A stretch of DNA of 6,375 nt from Gammaproteobacteria bacterium UBA7449. Lineage in GTDB: Bacteria > Pseudomonadota > Gammaproteobacteria > Pseudomonadales > Pseudohongiellaceae. The position numbers and the translations under genes were made by a program. Shown here piece by piece: positions 6,026 to 6,375 of the stretch. The stretch is taken from assembly GCA_002477465.1 (NCBI GenBank), contig DLPV01000035.1, forward strand, positions 1 to 6,375. Direction: 5' to 3'. How positions within the stretch are numbered: position 1 is the stretch's first letter; each line of letters opens with the position of its first letter. The notes under the pieces were generated by a model. The model worked only from the letters and a program-made list of their open reading frames with translations, was not told where the DNA came from and searched no databases.

Positions 6026-6375
6026 CCAGCTCGAGTAATTTTTTTTGAATCAAGGCAAATCCTGCGGCAGCAGGATGGTGCTGAGCTAAGCTGCGAGTCG
6101 TTCGATTTGCAGCGGCTATCGCTAGGTAATCCAGAGCCATAAACAACCTAACATATTCACACATAGCCATGGAAAGACTGCTGTTACCTGGTTATCTTAC
6201 CGACAACTTTTAACCCCCGTTGCTGACGCCCTACCTGGCTATGCGATAACGTTCGCTAGAGGATGTCCTGATGGATGCAGGTCAGAATCATTAGCGCTAG
6301 ATCGCCTGCTGATGCAGCGTGCTCATATCGTGATTTAACGCCTTCAGCTCGCCAAAAAGAAAGCGGCAGAATTCG
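6026..6375 (+). other. Region after fliA without a recognisable gene
   Basis: About 350 nt to the window edge. All frames are short or interrupted. cheY, which follows fliA in pseudomonad-type loci, is not recognisable. A T8 run lies at 6039-6046, and a hairpin follows it instead of preceding it. A short stretch near the end reads RLQLAKKKAAEF in one frame, but this is too little to assign. The stretch may be further decayed chemotaxis/flagellar DNA or a true intergenic region. Confidence 0.5.
6059..6076. repeat. 7-bp hairpin downstream of fliA
   Basis: ATCCTGC and GCAGGAT are perfect arms around GGCA, 34 nt after the fliA stop. No T-tract follows on the plus strand, so it is not a standard intrinsic terminator. 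It could be a 3' mRNA-end hairpin. Confidence 0.4.

Noticed and set aside
6039..6076. Intrinsic terminator after fliA
   Set aside because: The T8 run precedes the hairpin instead of following it, so the order is wrong for the plus strand. On the minus strand the hairpin is followed by an A-run.

Overview
The window reads as a gammaproteobacterial chromosome segment, probably from the Pseudomonas/Cellvibrio/Alteromonas-like breadth of that class. Three things suggest this: a long MetG with a C-terminal tRNA-binding domain, a Dcd of the 188-189 residue pseudomonad type, and the polar-flagellum gene order flhA-flhF-fleN-fliA. The assignment rests on remembered family sequences, not on a search.

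Layout. Positions 1-2250 are on the minus strand: rubredoxin (2086-2250), then metG (2021 to beyond position 1), 64 nt apart and probably co-transcribed. A divergent intergenic region (2251-2568) holds several inverted repeats, including two mutually exclusive hairpins. dcd (2569-3138) is intact on the plus strand.

From about 3400 onward the plus strand is a decayed flagellar locus. It holds the C-terminal part of flhA (3421-3882) with in-frame stops and frameshifts, then about 330 nt of unrecognised DNA. Next comes the N-terminal part of flhF (4212-4493), joined by a deletion to a fleN/flhG that has lost its P-loop (4527-5274) and carries further frameshifts. fliA (5267-6025), the flagellar sigma-28, is full length and looks intact. 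The last 350 nt show no recognisable gene; cheY, expected next in pseudomonad-type loci, is not visible.

How the genes fit together. metG (translation), rubredoxin (electron transfer) and dcd (dUMP/dTTP supply) are housekeeping genes and show no damage. The flagellar block has lost the export-gate protein FlhA, the placement GTPase FlhF and the number regulator FleN, yet it keeps an apparently functional sigma factor. The most likely reading is a lineage that lost its polar flagellum fairly recently, with fliA either retained for another regulon or not yet inactivated. No mobile element, CRISPR array, tRNA or rRNA was seen.
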